This document shows, piece after piece, positions 38,051-48,137 of a stretch of DNA of 64,000 nt. The notes beneath the pieces were generated by a model that did no database searches, was not told the DNA's origin, and saw only the letters and a list, made by a program, of their open reading frames with translations. The position numbers and the translations under genes are program-made. Position 1 is the first letter of the stretch. Each line of letters begins with the position of its first letter. Source of the stretch: Gordonia sp. SID5947 (GTDB lineage: Bacteria; Actinomycetota; Actinomycetes; Mycobacteriales; Mycobacteriaceae); contig NZ_WWHU01000001.1 of NCBI RefSeq assembly GCF_009862785.1, forward strand, positions 1,674,001 through 1,738,000, in the 5' to 3' direction.

Positions 38051-38621
38051 CGACCTCACCTGCCTTCCTCAGTTGGTCCTTCAGTTTCGCCAGCGCGCGG
38101 TGCTGGGCCACCCGCACCGCGCCTGCGGTGCTGCCGATGGCATCGGCGGTCTCCTCGGCCGACAGGCCGACCACGAGGCGGAGAACGAGCACTTCACGCT
38201 GCTTCTCCGGCAAGATCGTCAACAGTGCCCTCATCCGGCGGCTCGCGTCGGCGTCGAGCGCCGACTGCTCGGGTCCGCCCGTGAAGGACATCGTCTCCGG
38301 CAGGGTCTCGACAGGGTCTGCCTTCACACGGCCGGCGACGCGCATCGCGTCGGCCACCTTGTGTGCAGCGATCCCGTAGACGAACGCCATGAACGGTCTG
38401 CCCTGGTCTTGGTACCGGGGCAACGCTGTCATCACCGCCATCAACGCCTCCTGCGCGATATCGTCGGCGGAGAACAGATGGCGTTCTCCGACTCCAATTC
38501 GCCCTCGGCAGTAGCGCAGGATGGGGTCCTGCACACTTTCGAGAACTGACGTGAGCGCAACGCGATCGCCGTGCCCCGCGGCACGGACAGCCTCGTCCAG
38601 CTCAACACCCGTCAGTTTCAT
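38034..38621 (-). CDS. sigD: ECF-type RNA polymerase sigma factor SigD
   Basis: This 195-residue protein has sigma region 2 (LSADDIAQEALMAVMTALPRY, QGRPFMAFVYGIAAHKVADA) and region 4 (LLTILPEKQREVLVLRLVVGLSAEETADAIGSTAGAVRVAQHRAL). It lies immediately upstream of rsdA and is syntenic with M. tuberculosis Rv3414c. Sigma D directs genes for late growth and nutrient limitation, including ribosomal and chaperone functions. Coupled translation with its anti-sigma factor keeps the two in balance. Confidence 0.94.
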   Translation of the reverse strand: MKLTGVELDEAVRAAGHGDRVALTSVLESVQDPILRYCRGRIGVGERHLFSADDIAQEALMAVMTALPRYQDQGRPFMAFVYGIAAHKVADAMRVAGRVKADPVETLPETMSFTGGPEQSALDADASRRMRALLTILPEKQREVLVLRLVVGLSAEETADAIGSTAGAVRVAQHRALAKLKDQLRKAGEVDERRA

Positions 38622-38727
38622 CGTCAGTTGAGATCCCCGTGTTACATGTGGTCGTGGTGTTGCCGGTGAGCCGTTTCCCCCACGTCACCTTAGCGATCGC
38701 ACCCGACGCTCGACGCACCCACCGCCG

Positions 38728-39497
38728 TCAGGCGGCGTCGAACGGCACACCTCGGCGGATGAGCTCCGAGCGTGTCCGGGTGAGTTCTGCCGTGACCTGC
38801 CCATCTGCCGGGTCGAGCCCGTTCCGCAACGCGAGAGAAGCCCACTGCAACGGCATCAGTCCGGCGTCGGCTGCACGCCTGGTCACCTCGCTCGCGCGTT
38901 CTGCAGCGTGATGTAGATCACCATTGGCGGCCATCGCCGCCGCTGCGATGAGGTCGGTCTTCACGCGGTGCCGTTCGGGGTGTCGACGATCTCCGCCAAT
39001 CGACAACCCACCTCGGCGTGTCCGATCGCCGCCACGGCGTCACCGGCGTACATGGCGAGCTCGGATGAGACCCATTCGACCCGCAGCCGGGGGCGCCGGC
39101 CTGCCGGCCACCCCGGATCATCGGGGTCGACATGATCGCGGGCCCGGGCCAGCAATCGAGCAGCGGCGGCGAGGCGGAGTTGTCCGAGATGATCGGCGGC
39201 AAGCCCGACCAACGCGTCCGAGACGGCCGCTCGGCGCCACACATCGCCTGTCGGTGACTCGACGCCCACCGACCGCAACGCACGCCCGTCGAGGGCCGCA
39301 GCACGCCGGTGGCGGCCGGCCTGTCGCCACAGGGAGGCCCTCGTCGACAAGGCGAGCGACGAGAGCACATCGTCGCCGCGCGCCGACGCCAGGCGATCCA
39401 CGTCGTCGAGCAAGGCGAAAGCGGCCGCAGTGTGACCTATACCTCCCCGATGCACCGCACGCTCCCACAGCGCATACCCGTCCGTACGTTTGCCCAT
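38728..39497 (-). pseudogene. Rv3415c-like conserved protein, split by a one-base frameshift
   Basis: Two adjoining frames encode one helical-repeat protein. The first (from about 39497, KRTDGYALWERAVHRGG) runs through TPR-like Ala/Leu-rich helices to GCRLAEIVDTPNGTA and stops at 38961. The second frame resumes RHRVKTDLIAAAAMAANGD and ends at 38728. Adding one base to the G run at 38977-38980 (C run on the coding strand) fuses them as VDTPERHRVKTDLIA and gives about 256 residues, near the 275 of M. tuberculosis Rv3415c, which occupies the same position between sigD and whiB3. An in-frame ATG at 39563 exists, but the codons between are AT-rich and probably non-coding. Function is unknown. Confidence 0.75.
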
Positions 39498-39936
39498 ATC
39501 AGGCACTGTTTCACCGGCGAATATGTCAACGTCGAATGGGATGAAACCAGTTCTAGTTTGCATGAATTTAACCTGCCGTCACAAACATTAATTCCGCTCC
39601 GAGATCACGCACGAATAATCTCCAGATTTCTCCCGTGTTACACGGCGGCGACCGCGGAGCCGTCGCGAAACACTCGTCAGCGATACCCGAATTGCCGCCC
39701 CAGACAAGACAACTCGCAGTTCAGCCCGGACAAGAACCCCTGCCAACCGGGGCCGATACACCCACTGCCGGGTATATGGTAGACCGGTCCGATTCCATAA
39801 CACAGGGTTAACAATTCCCGAAGTTTCACCATCATTGAGCCGGTATTTGGCGGGATTGACTCCTTTTCTTTTGCTTGCCTACTGTGTGGATGCACTGATG
39901 AATACGAGTGCCACTCGCAGACAAGGAGTCGCTGTC
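39498..39936. other. AT-rich intergenic region upstream of whiB3
   Basis: This 439-base gap is clearly more AT-rich than its surroundings between about 39500 and 39900. I see no convincing gene. It holds the whiB3 promoter near its 3' end and contains AT-rich patches (TTTAACC, ATTAATTCC, GTTAACAATT) of the kind bound by nucleoid proteins such as Lsr2 in related bacteria. Confidence 0.6.
39856..39885 (+). promoter_or_regulatory. whiB3 promoter (TTGACT - 18 - TACTGT)
   Basis: TTGACT at 39856-39861 and TACTGT at 39880-39885 are 18 bases apart. Transcription would start near 39892, leaving a 45-base leader before the whiB3 ATG. Confidence 0.5.
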
Positions 39937-40233
39937 ATGCCTCAGCCCAATCTTCTTCCCGGCCCGAATGCCGACATCTGGGACTGGCAGATGCAAGGCA
40001 TCTGTCGCGGAGTGGACTCCTCGATGTTCTTCCACCCCGATGGTGAACGAGGACGCGCACGCGCCCAACGCGAGCGTCGCGCCAAGGAGATGTGCCACCA
40101 GTGTCCCGTGATCGCCCAGTGTCGTGAACATGCGCTCGCGGTAGCCGAGCCCTACGGGATCTGGGGTGGCCTCTCCGAGGCCGAGCGCAGCATGCTGATG
40201 AAGCGCGGGGTCGGACGCCGGATGGCCAGCTAG
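39937..40233 (+). CDS. whiB3: WhiB3, [4Fe-4S] redox-sensing transcription factor
   Basis: This 98-residue protein carries the cluster cysteines at 23, 53, 56 and 62, identical in spacing to M. tuberculosis WhiB3, plus the GIWGG turn and a basic C-terminus. The start PQPNLLPGPNADIWDWQ aligns with WhiB3. The ATG at 39937 has AAGGAG eight bases upstream; a longer open frame from 39835 runs through the promoter and is rejected. WhiB3 senses O2, NO and intracellular redox state and, with sigma A, tunes lipid and redox metabolism. Its neighbours (sigD upstream, groEL1 downstream) are as in mycobacteria. Confidence 0.96.
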   Translation: MPQPNLLPGPNADIWDWQMQGICRGVDSSMFFHPDGERGRARAQRERRAKEMCHQCPVIAQCREHALAVAEPYGIWGGLSEAERSMLMKRGVGRRMAS

Positions 40234-40257
40234 AGACACGCGGCCTCCACCGAAACG

Positions 40258-40299
40258 CCCTCGGGGGCATCGATCCGACCGGATCGATGCCCCCGAGGG
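40258..40299. terminator. bidirectional terminator between whiB3 and groEL1
   Basis: A perfect 19-bp stem (40258-40276 with 40281-40299) closes a four-base GACC loop in the 88-base convergent gap. GTTTG follows on the plus strand and GTTTCGG on the minus strand. It should stop transcripts from both genes. Confidence 0.88.
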
Positions 40300-40321
40300 G
40301 TTTGTGCCCGCGCGTTCTGCG

Positions 40322-41947
<1,626 letters not shown>

Positions 41948-42037
41948 TCAGAGTGCGGAACAGCTTGGAGAATCAGCACCGCCCCGGCGCCCGACGAGGG
42001 CTCCGGGGCGGTGGACACGCGGTGTGATTCGCGGGTC

Positions 42038-42337
42038 TTACTTGCCGATGACGGCCAGCACGTCGCGCGCCGAGAGGATCAGGTACTCCTCGCCGGCGTA
42101 CTTGATCTCGGTGCCTCCGTACTTGCTGTAGATGACGGTGTCACCTTCCTTGACGTCGACCGGGACGCGGTTGCCCTGCTCGGTAACCCGGCCCTCGCCG
42201 ACGGCGATGACGGTGCCTTCCTGCGGCTTCTCCTTGGCGGTGTCCGGGATGACCAGACCGGACGCGGTGGTCGTCTCTGCCTCCACGGCCTGCACCAGGA
42301 TCTTGTCCTCAAGCGGCTTGATGTTCACGCTCGCCAC
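42038..42337 (-). CDS. groES: 10-kDa co-chaperonin GroES
   Basis: This 99-residue protein starts [20 protein letters not shown], has the mobile loop [20 protein letters not shown] and ends [15 protein letters not shown]. The GTG at 42337 matches the family N-terminus; an upstream in-frame ATG at 42394 adds a non-family lead. It caps GroEL. Its promoter, about 110 bases upstream, overlaps a CIRCE-type operator, indicating HrcA control of groES-groEL1. Confidence 0.95.
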   Translation of the reverse strand: MASVNIKPLEDKILVQAVEAETTTASGLVIPDTAKEKPQEGTVIAVGEGRVTEQGNRVPVDVKEGDTVIYSKYGGTEIKYAGEEYLILSARDVLAVIGK

Positions 42338-42447
42338 GATGTGAGTCCTCAACTTTCGTACTGAGTGAGTTCGAACGGTGGTTCGGATGTTCATGGCGCC
42401 ATACGAAGCCCCGTCGTCGCGGGTGCCGAGGCTTCACGCAGTGCCGA

Positions 42448-42481
42448 CTAGCACTCTATACACGAGAGTGCCAGCACTCAA
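42448..42481 (-). promoter_or_regulatory. groES promoter overlapped by a CIRCE (HrcA) operator
   Basis: CTAGCACTC-N9-GAGTGCCAG at 42448-42474 matches CIRCE (TTAGCACTC-N9-GAGTGCTAA) at 15 of 18 arm positions. On the minus strand TTGAGT (42481-42476) and TAGAGT (42458-42453) are 17 bases apart and form a good promoter lying inside the operator, so HrcA binding would exclude RNA polymerase. The 325-base groES-MarR gap otherwise holds the groES leader and the MarR operators. Confidence 0.85.
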
Positions 42482-42604
42482 GGGCGGTGGCTGCAAAATC
42501 AATCGACGGGCGCCTCGAGAGTCGCCACCCGGGCCGGAAGCGCCTGCGTACGACCCTTCCCGCGACCACGCCGCGGTGGAAGATCTCCCAGGTCGGGAAA
42601 ACGT

Positions 42605-42616
42605 ATGCACACGCAT
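42605..42616. promoter_or_regulatory. upstream MarR operator-like site
   Basis: ATGCACACGCAT is a near-palindrome differing from the perfect site 30 bases downstream at two central bases. Paired spacing upstream of the MarR gene suggests a second operator. Confidence 0.5.
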
Positions 42617-42634
42617 TATTGTCTTTCGCATTTA

Positions 42635-42656
42635 ATGCACGTGCATGTGGTAGAGT
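42635..42656 (+). promoter_or_regulatory. MarR operator palindrome and -10 element
   Basis: ATGCACGTGCAT (42635-42646) is a perfect 12-base palindrome. Five bases later TAGAGT (42651-42656) is a -10 element that would start transcription at the MarR ATG, giving a leaderless mRNA. A protein bound here would block the promoter, so autorepression is likely. Confidence 0.65.
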
Positions 42657-42662
42657 GTCGCC

Positions 42663-43073
42663 ATGACCGCTGAAACCGACCAGGATGCGCTTGCCGCCGC
42701 CTGGCATGATCTGTCGGTCCGATACCAGCGGGTCTCCTGCGCACTCGACCGTGAGCTGCAGGCCAATCACAAGATCTCCGCGAGCGAGTTCGAGGTCCTC
42801 GAATTGCTGTGGGCCGCAGACGAACACAGACTTCGCATGAGTGTGCTCGCCGAACACGTCCATCTCAGCCAGAGCGCCCTGTCCCGCGTGGTGGCACGTC
42901 TGGAGAAAGACGGCCTCGCGAGCCGGACCATGTGTGAATCGGACCGACGGTCGGTGTTCGCCCAGCTCACCGAGGACGGCGAAAGTCGCTACCGGAGCGC
43001 CCGGCCGACCCAGCGCGGCGTACTCGCCGATCACTCACTCGGTTGCCGCGAGCTGTTGCAGCGTCAGAGCTGA
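42663..43073 (+). CDS. MarR-family transcriptional regulator
   Basis: This 136-residue winged-helix protein has the recognition helix and wing [42 protein letters not shown], typical of MarR, flanked by dimerisation helices. It stands alone: divergent from groES and overlapping the end of tsaD by ten bases on the opposite strand. Palindromic sites at its promoter suggest autorepression. Its other targets and ligand are not visible here. Confidence 0.88.
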   Translation: MTAETDQDALAAAWHDLSVRYQRVSCALDRELQANHKISASEFEVLELLWAADEHRLRMSVLAEHVHLSQSALSRVVARLEKDGLASRTMCESDRRSVFAQLTEDGESRYRSARPTQRGVLADHSLGCRELLQRQS

Positions 43074-44116
43074 CTGACCTGGACCGACATCCCCGGATCG
43101 GTGGCCACGCTCAACGGAGAGGGCTCGGCGCCGCCCGCGATGACATGCGCACCCAGGGTCGCGATCATCACGCCGTTGTCGGTACACAGGCGAGGACGGG
43201 GCACACGCAGGTTGATCCCCGCCGCCGCGCACCTCTCCTGTGCCAGCGAACGAATACGCGTGTTCGCGGTGGCACCTCCGCCGAGCACCAGCGTGTCGAC
43301 GCCGAGGTCGGCGCAGGCACGCAACGCCTTCATGGTCAGGACGTCGGCAACCGCCTCCTGGAATGACGCCGCCACATCCGCGATCGGGACGTCGACCCCC
43401 TCGCGCTCGCATTTCTCCACGTGGCGCGCAACCGCCGTCTTGAGGCCGCTGAACGAGAAGTCGTAGCGGGCGTCACGGGGTCCGGTCATGCCCCGCGGAA
43501 ACGGGATGGCCCTCGGATCACCCTCGGCCGCCGCACGGTCCAGCGCAGGCCCACCCGGGAATCCCAGATCGAGGAGCCGTGCCACCTTGTCGAAGGCCTC
43601 CCCCGCCGCGTCGTCGACGGTGGTACCGAGCTCGGTGATCGGTGATGCCAGGTCGGTCACATGGAGCAGATGGGTGTGGCCGCCGGAGACCAGCAGCGCC
43701 ACGCACTCGGGCATCGGCCCGTGCTCCAACGTGTCGACTGCCACGTGGCCGCCGAGGTGATTCATGGCGAAGAGCGGGACATCCCAGGCCAGCGCGTACG
43801 CCTTGGCGGCTGCGACGCCCACGAGCAGCGCACCTGCGAGACCCGGGCCGATCGTCACCGCGATCGCATCGGGGCGATCGATCCCCGCTACCTCACGGGC
43901 GCGCTGCATCGTCGGCACGATCGCCTCGAGGTGCGCCCGTGAGGCGATCTCGGGGACCACACCACCGAAACGGGCGTGCTCTTCGACGCTCGACGCCACC
44001 TCGTCTGCGAGCAGGGCGGCGGTGCCCTTCCCGCCGTCTCCCACGCCATCGGGATCCCATCGGACGATGCCGACCCCGGTCTCGTCACACGAACTCTCGA
44101 TTCCCATCACGATCAT
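43064..44116 (-). CDS. tsaD: tRNA N6-adenosine threonylcarbamoyltransferase
   Basis: This 350-residue protein has [13 protein letters not shown] at the start, [18 protein letters not shown] with the two iron-binding histidines, [11 protein letters not shown] and [15 protein letters not shown]. TsaD attaches threonylcarbamoyl to A37 of ANN-decoding tRNAs, with TsaB and TsaE encoded just upstream. It overlaps rimI by four bases and ends the six-gene chain beginning at alr. Confidence 0.95.
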   Translation of the reverse strand: MIVMGIESSCDETGVGIVRWDPDGVGDGGKGTAALLADEVASSVEEHARFGGVVPEIASRAHLEAIVPTMQRAREVAGIDRPDAIAVTIGPGLAGALLVGVAAAKAYALAWDVPLFAMNHLGGHVAVDTLEHGPMPECVALLVSGGHTHLLHVTDLASPITELGTTVDDAAGEAFDKVARLLDLGFPGGPALDRAAAEGDPRAIPFPRGMTGPRDARYDFSFSGLKTAVARHVEKCEREGVDVPIADVAASFQEAVADVLTMKALRACADLGVDTLVLGGGATANTRIRSLAQERCAAAGINLRVPRPRLCTDNGVMIATLGAHVIAGGAEPSPLSVATDPGMSVQVSQL

Positions 44117-44622
44117 GACGCACTCCCCGACTCCGGCGCGGCGACCTCGGTCGCAGTCGGCCGGATCATCGTGTATGCATCCGCACCCGACGGTTGGTAG
44201 TAGTTCCGGCGGATGCCCGACCGGACGAAACCGTGTCGCGCGTACAGGTCGATGGCGGTGTCGTTGTCGGTTCGCACCTCGAGGAAAACCGGTGCGCCAC
44301 AGTCGTCGGCGACGTCGAGCATCGCCCGCAGCAATGCCCGCCCGAATCCCCGGCCACGATGCGACGGCGCGACCGCGATGGTGTGGATCTCACACTCGAA
44401 AGATCCCGCCGATCCCAGCGTGGAGACCCCCGCGTAGCCGACGACCTCACCGCCGGGACGCTCCCTGGCCGCGAAGTAGCGGTTGTAGGGAGCGTTGAGC
44501 TCGGCACGGAAAGCTGTTGCAGGCCAAGGTGAGTCGTCGGCAAACATTTCCTTCTCCAGCGCAGCGCAGCGTGGGATGTCCGAGTAGTCCAGCTCGTCGA
44601 TCAGCATCTCCGACGTGGTCAT
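44113..44622 (-). CDS. rimI: ribosomal-protein-alanine N-acetyltransferase RimI
   Basis: This 169-residue GNAT protein has the acetyl-CoA loop [15 protein letters not shown] and the RimI segment [30 protein letters not shown]. It acetylates the N-terminus of ribosomal protein S18 and other proteins. GAGGTGAGG precedes the ATG at 44622. In mycobacteria the same gene sits between tsaB and tsaD, as here. Confidence 0.92.
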   Translation of the reverse strand: MTTSEMLIDELDYSDIPRCAALEKEMFADDSPWPATAFRAELNAPYNRYFAARERPGGEVVGYAGVSTLGSAGSFECEIHTIAVAPSHRGRGFGRALLRAMLDVADDCGAPVFLEVRTDNDTAIDLYARHGFVRSGIRRNYYQPSGADAYTMIRPTATEVAAPESGSAS

Positions 44623-44633
44623 CGCCTCACCTC

Positions 44634-45323
44634 TCACTTCTGCCCGGCCCGGGCCCGACGGTCTTTGGATTCCACCGCGTCCGGGCGCCGGAGGTAGCGC
44701 GGCACCAGGGGTTCCGGCCGTGTACCGGCCCGCAGGTCGACGGCCGCAGTGGCCACCAGACCGGCCACCGAGGGCACCGTCGCGGCACCGACCGGCCGGC
44801 CGAAGAGCTCGGCGTGTGGCGGGGAGCCGCTCACGAGATCGACGGGCGTGTCGGCGAGTTCCTCGACGAGCAGGGCCGGCGCGATGACCTCCGGGCCACT
44901 CACCCTCCGCCCGTCGACATAGCGGGCCCAGTAGATCTCCCGACGGCGCGCATCGGTGACCACCAACAGCGATCCCCCGCTCGCTCTCTCGAATTCCTGC
45001 TCCGCCACCGCGTCCAGCGAACACACACCGTAGGCGGGCAGCCCCAGCGCGTCCGCAAACGCCGCACCGGTCGCCATCCCGACGCGCAGTCCGGTGAACG
45101 GCCCCGGCCCGCAGCCCACCACCACCGCTGCGAGGTCGGCCCGCGCGACGCCCGACTCGTCGAGGACCTCACCGATCAGCGTGGTCAGCACCTCGGCATG
45201 TCGGCGTCCGTCGGATACGACACGCTCGGCCGACACCTCCGGGAGACCGGCGTCGGCCGAACCCAGGCGTGCGACGCCGGTCACCACCGAGTCGGTCGCG
45301 GTGTCGATGGCCAGTACCCACAT
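44634..45323 (-). CDS. tsaB: TsaB, t6A synthesis scaffold protein
   Basis: This 229-residue protein begins MWVLAIDTATDSVVTGVAR and contains VVVGCGPGPFTGLRVGMATG, the TsaB signature of an ASKHA fold related to TsaD but lacking its iron ligands. It dimerises with TsaD and recruits TsaE. Its start shares one base with the tsaE stop (TGATG), so translation is coupled. Confidence 0.94.
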   Translation of the reverse strand: MWVLAIDTATDSVVTGVARLGSADAGLPEVSAERVVSDGRRHAEVLTTLIGEVLDESGVARADLAAVVVGCGPGPFTGLRVGMATGAAFADALGLPAYGVCSLDAVAEQEFERASGGSLLVVTDARRREIYWARYVDGRRVSGPEVIAPALLVEELADTPVDLVSGSPPHAELFGRPVGAATVPSVAGLVATAAVDLRAGTRPEPLVPRYLRRPDAVESKDRRARAGQK

Positions 45324-45784
45324 CAGTGCTCCACCCATTCCCACTCGGCGCGGCGGACTTCCGATTCGGACTCCCGCCGCAGTCGTACCCGCAGATGTCG
45401 CTCGGCGAGACGTTCGGCGACTCCCTCGCCCCACTCCACCACGACCACGGCCCCGTTCAGGTCGGAATCGAGGTCGAGTGCATCCAATTCGTCGAGACCG
45501 CCGAGCCGGTAGGCGTCGACGTGGATCATGCCGGGCAGGTCCGGCTCGGACGGCCGATGCTCCCGCGCGATGATGAAGGTCGGCGACGACACCCTGCCGA
45601 GAACTCTCAGCCCGGCGCCGATACCCCGGGCCATCGCCGTTTTGCCCGCACCGAGCGGGCCGTCGAGGATCACCAGGTCGCCCGCGCGCAAGGTCGCGGC
45701 CAGTTCGCGTCCCAGGTCCTCGGTGTCGGTGACCTCGGCCAGGGTGCGCGTACCCGGCGCACCAGGTTCCACCGGCGCGCTCAC
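45323..45784 (-). CDS. tsaE: TsaE, t6A synthesis ATPase
   Basis: This 153-residue P-loop protein has Walker A GPLGAGKTAMARG, the SPTF motif in RVSSPTFIIARE, HVDAYRL and VVVEWGEG, all typical of TsaE. It binds the TsaBD complex and is needed for turnover. The GTG at 45784 overlaps the hydrolase end by four bases. Confidence 0.93.
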   Translation of the reverse strand: MSAPVEPGAPGTRTLAEVTDTEDLGRELAATLRAGDLVILDGPLGAGKTAMARGIGAGLRVLGRVSSPTFIIAREHRPSEPDLPGMIHVDAYRLGGLDELDALDLDSDLNGAVVVVEWGEGVAERLAERHLRVRLRRESESEVRRAEWEWVEH

Positions 45785-46911
45785 CGAGACACCCGCCTTC
45801 GCCACCACCGACGACGGGGCTGCGGTTTCGCCGGCCGCGCGCGGTCCACCAGTTCCGCAATCGCCTCGGTCACGACGTCCGGCGTTTCCATCTGCACCAT
45901 GTGCCCCGCTCCCTCCACCACGACGAGCCGCGAATCCTCCCCGAGTTCCCCGTACATCCGCATCGACGTCTGCAACGGTGTCAGGCGATCGGCGTTGCCG
46001 CACACCACCACCGACGGCACACGCGCGAGGATCGGCAACGACATGAACTCATCGTGGTCCTCCAATGCGCCCAAGAAGTTCACGACGGTCTCGATGGGCG
46101 TGTTCTGGATCATCTTCTCGACGGCGCGCCCCGCGTTGGGACTGTAGAAGTCCGGACCGAAACTGGCTGCCACCAGGACGGGTTCGAGAACCTGGCGGGT
46201 GATCCCGCGGCCGGCGCGCACCACGGCGGGGACGCGACGGACCGACAACCGGAACGCGTCGAGCAGCGGATTCGACAGTCCTTCACCGAGACCCACCTCG
46301 GTCAGCCCACGGGAGGCCGTGGCCACCAGTGCCACCCCACTCACCCGTCCCTGCGGCCCGAAAAGAGCTGGGTCACGGCGCGCGAGTCCCATCAGCGCCA
46401 TACCGCCCATCGAATGCCCCACCAGGACAATCGGTCCGGTCGGCGCCGCGGCGCGGATCACCGAACCGATGTCGTCGCCGAGTTGGGTGATGGTGCAGCT
46501 CTCGGCCGGTGCCGGACCGCTACGGCCATGGCCGCGATGGTCGAAGAAGACCATCCGGATGCGCCGGTCGGTCCACCGCCTTGCCAATTCGTAGCGCTGG
46601 AAATGCCAGCTGGCCAGACGCAGACTGAAGCCGTGGACGAAGATCACCGTCAGTTCCGGATCGCCGGTGGGATCTGCTCCCGGCGGACCCGTGATCACCG
46701 TGCGGACCGCGAGATCGACCCCGTCGTCGGTCGTCACGGTGCTCGCGGGGTCGTCGTAGAGAGTGGTGAAATCCACCCCCGCAAACGGATCCACCCGGTC
46801 CGCGGTCCGGCGACGGGCCACGTTGCGGGCGACCCCACCGGCCGCGACGGCCCCGAGCGCGGCGACACCGGTGACCCCGGCCAACCACCCGATGCGCTCC
46901 GACTCATCCAC
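45781..46911 (-). CDS. alpha/beta hydrolase with N-terminal membrane segment
   Basis: This 376-residue protein has an N-terminal hydrophobic stretch (IGWLAGVTGVAALGAVAAGGVA) and an alpha/beta hydrolase domain: VIFVHGFSLRL (oxyanion), FDHRGHGRSG, the nucleophile elbow VGHSMGGMA, Asp in CGNADRLTP and the terminal His in EGAGHMVQME. The substrate is unknown; a lipid or ester at the membrane is plausible. It overlaps alr by eight bases and tsaE by four, so it is locked into the alr-tsa chain, although it is absent from that position in M. tuberculosis as far as I recall. The GTG at 46911 was chosen. Confidence 0.85.
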   Translation of the reverse strand: MDESERIGWLAGVTGVAALGAVAAGGVARNVARRRTADRVDPFAGVDFTTLYDDPASTVTTDDGVDLAVRTVITGPPGADPTGDPELTVIFVHGFSLRLASWHFQRYELARRWTDRRIRMVFFDHRGHGRSGPAPAESCTITQLGDDIGSVIRAAAPTGPIVLVGHSMGGMALMGLARRDPALFGPQGRVSGVALVATASRGLTEVGLGEGLSNPLLDAFRLSVRRVPAVVRAGRGITRQVLEPVLVAASFGPDFYSPNAGRAVEKMIQNTPIETVVNFLGALEDHDEFMSLPILARVPSVVVCGNADRLTPLQTSMRMYGELGEDSRLVVVEGAGHMVQMETPDVVTEAIAELVDRARPAKPQPRRRWWRRRVSR

Positions 46912-48037
46912 GGGCGCCCCCGATGTATTCGCGCACCGCGCGCCGGCCGATTCCCGAGATGATCTCGTAGTCGATGGTGCCGATCGTGTCCGCCCAGTCC
47001 TTCGCCGTCGGCCCTCCGTCGCGGCCGGTGCCGAACAGCTCCGCCCGATCGCCCTCGGCAACTCCCCCACCGTCGGGGCCGACGTCGATGACCATCTGGT
47101 CCATACAGATTCGGCCGACACCCGGGAACGACCGACCGTTGATCCGGACCGCGAACCTGCCGGAGAGCAGCCGCGGCACGCCGTCGGCGTAACCTGCGGG
47201 GAGGATCGCGATCGTCGTGTCGGTCGGCGTGACCCACGTATGGCTGTAGGAAACGCCTTCTCCGGCAGCGAGTTTCTTGATCAGCGAAACCTCGGCGGCC
47301 AGCGTCATCGCAGGGATCAGGCCGAAGTCACCGCGTTCGGGCACCGGCGTCCGGCCGTAGAGGGCGATACCGGGACGGACCAGGTCGCGCGCCAGATCTG
47401 GACGGGTCAGCGCGGCAGGGGAATTGGCGATGTGCATGACCTCCGGGCCTGCCCCCAGCCTGCGCAGGTCATCGGCGGCGACGTCGAGACGGCGCGCCTG
47501 TTCGGAATTGAGTGGATGGTCGGGCTCGTCGCCGCGCGCGAGGTGACACATGATCGCCCGGACCGCTACCGCGCCGTCGGCGCGAGCCTTCGCCAGCGAT
47601 TCGGCGAAGTCGGTCCACTCGTCGACGGCGACGCCACTGCGATTGAGTCCCGTGTCCACCTTGACGGTCACGGTGGCCGTGGTCGACCGGGCTTCCGCTG
47701 CTGCGATGACTGCTGCCAGCTGACGGGAGGAGGACACGGCGATGTCGATGTCGTGAGCGATCGCCGCGCCGAAATCCGTAGCGGGCGTGTGCAGCCACGA
47801 GGTGATGTGCGCTGTGATCCCCTCGGCTCGCAGCGCGATCGCCTCCCCCACGTGTGCCACCCCGAGTTCGGTGGCACCCGCAGCCAGCGCGGTTCGGGCC
47901 ACGGGCAGCGCCCCGTGTCCGTAGGCGTCGGCCTTCACCACCGCCAGGACGTCGGCGCGCGCAGCGGAGCGCACCACGCCGACGTTGTGGGCGATCGCGT
48001 CGAGATCGACGGTCGCGGTCAGGGCAGGTGAGGTCAT
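46904..48037 (-). CDS. alr: alanine racemase
   Basis: This 377-residue PLP enzyme has AVVKADAYGHG with the Schiff-base Lys35, VDTGLNRSGV, MHIANSPAAL, RPGIALYGRTP and the second catalytic Tyr in GEGVSYSHTW. It makes D-alanine for peptidoglycan. I chose the ATG at 48037 (TSPALTATVDLDAIAHN); ATGs at 48046 and 48070 are possible. It is the first gene of the overlapping chain that ends with tsaD. Confidence 0.95.
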   Translation of the reverse strand: MTSPALTATVDLDAIAHNVGVVRSAARADVLAVVKADAYGHGALPVARTALAAGATELGVAHVGEAIALRAEGITAHITSWLHTPATDFGAAIAHDIDIAVSSSRQLAAVIAAAEARSTTATVTVKVDTGLNRSGVAVDEWTDFAESLAKARADGAVAVRAIMCHLARGDEPDHPLNSEQARRLDVAADDLRRLGAGPEVMHIANSPAALTRPDLARDLVRPGIALYGRTPVPERGDFGLIPAMTLAAEVSLIKKLAAGEGVSYSHTWVTPTDTTIAILPAGYADGVPRLLSGRFAVRINGRSFPGVGRICMDQMVIDVGPDGGGVAEGDRAELFGTGRDGGPTAKDWADTIGTIDYEIISGIGRRAVREYIGGARG

Positions 48038-48137
48038 CGCGTCCATTGTCCCAGATGGGCAGTCGTGCACCGAACGCGCGCGCAGGCACCGATGTGTTGT
48101 GGACCACGGTGGCAGCCATACCGCGGGCGGACCACAC

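Noticed and set aside
39835..39936. Upstream extension of WhiB3 to an in-frame start at 39835
   Set aside because: The extension is translated from the promoter, is hydrophobic and unlike any WhiB protein; the ATG at 39937 has a strong ribosome site and the family N-terminus.
42434..42662. Small minus-strand frame over the groES promoter region
   Set aside because: It crosses the CIRCE element and MarR promoter, lacks a ribosome site and resembles no protein.
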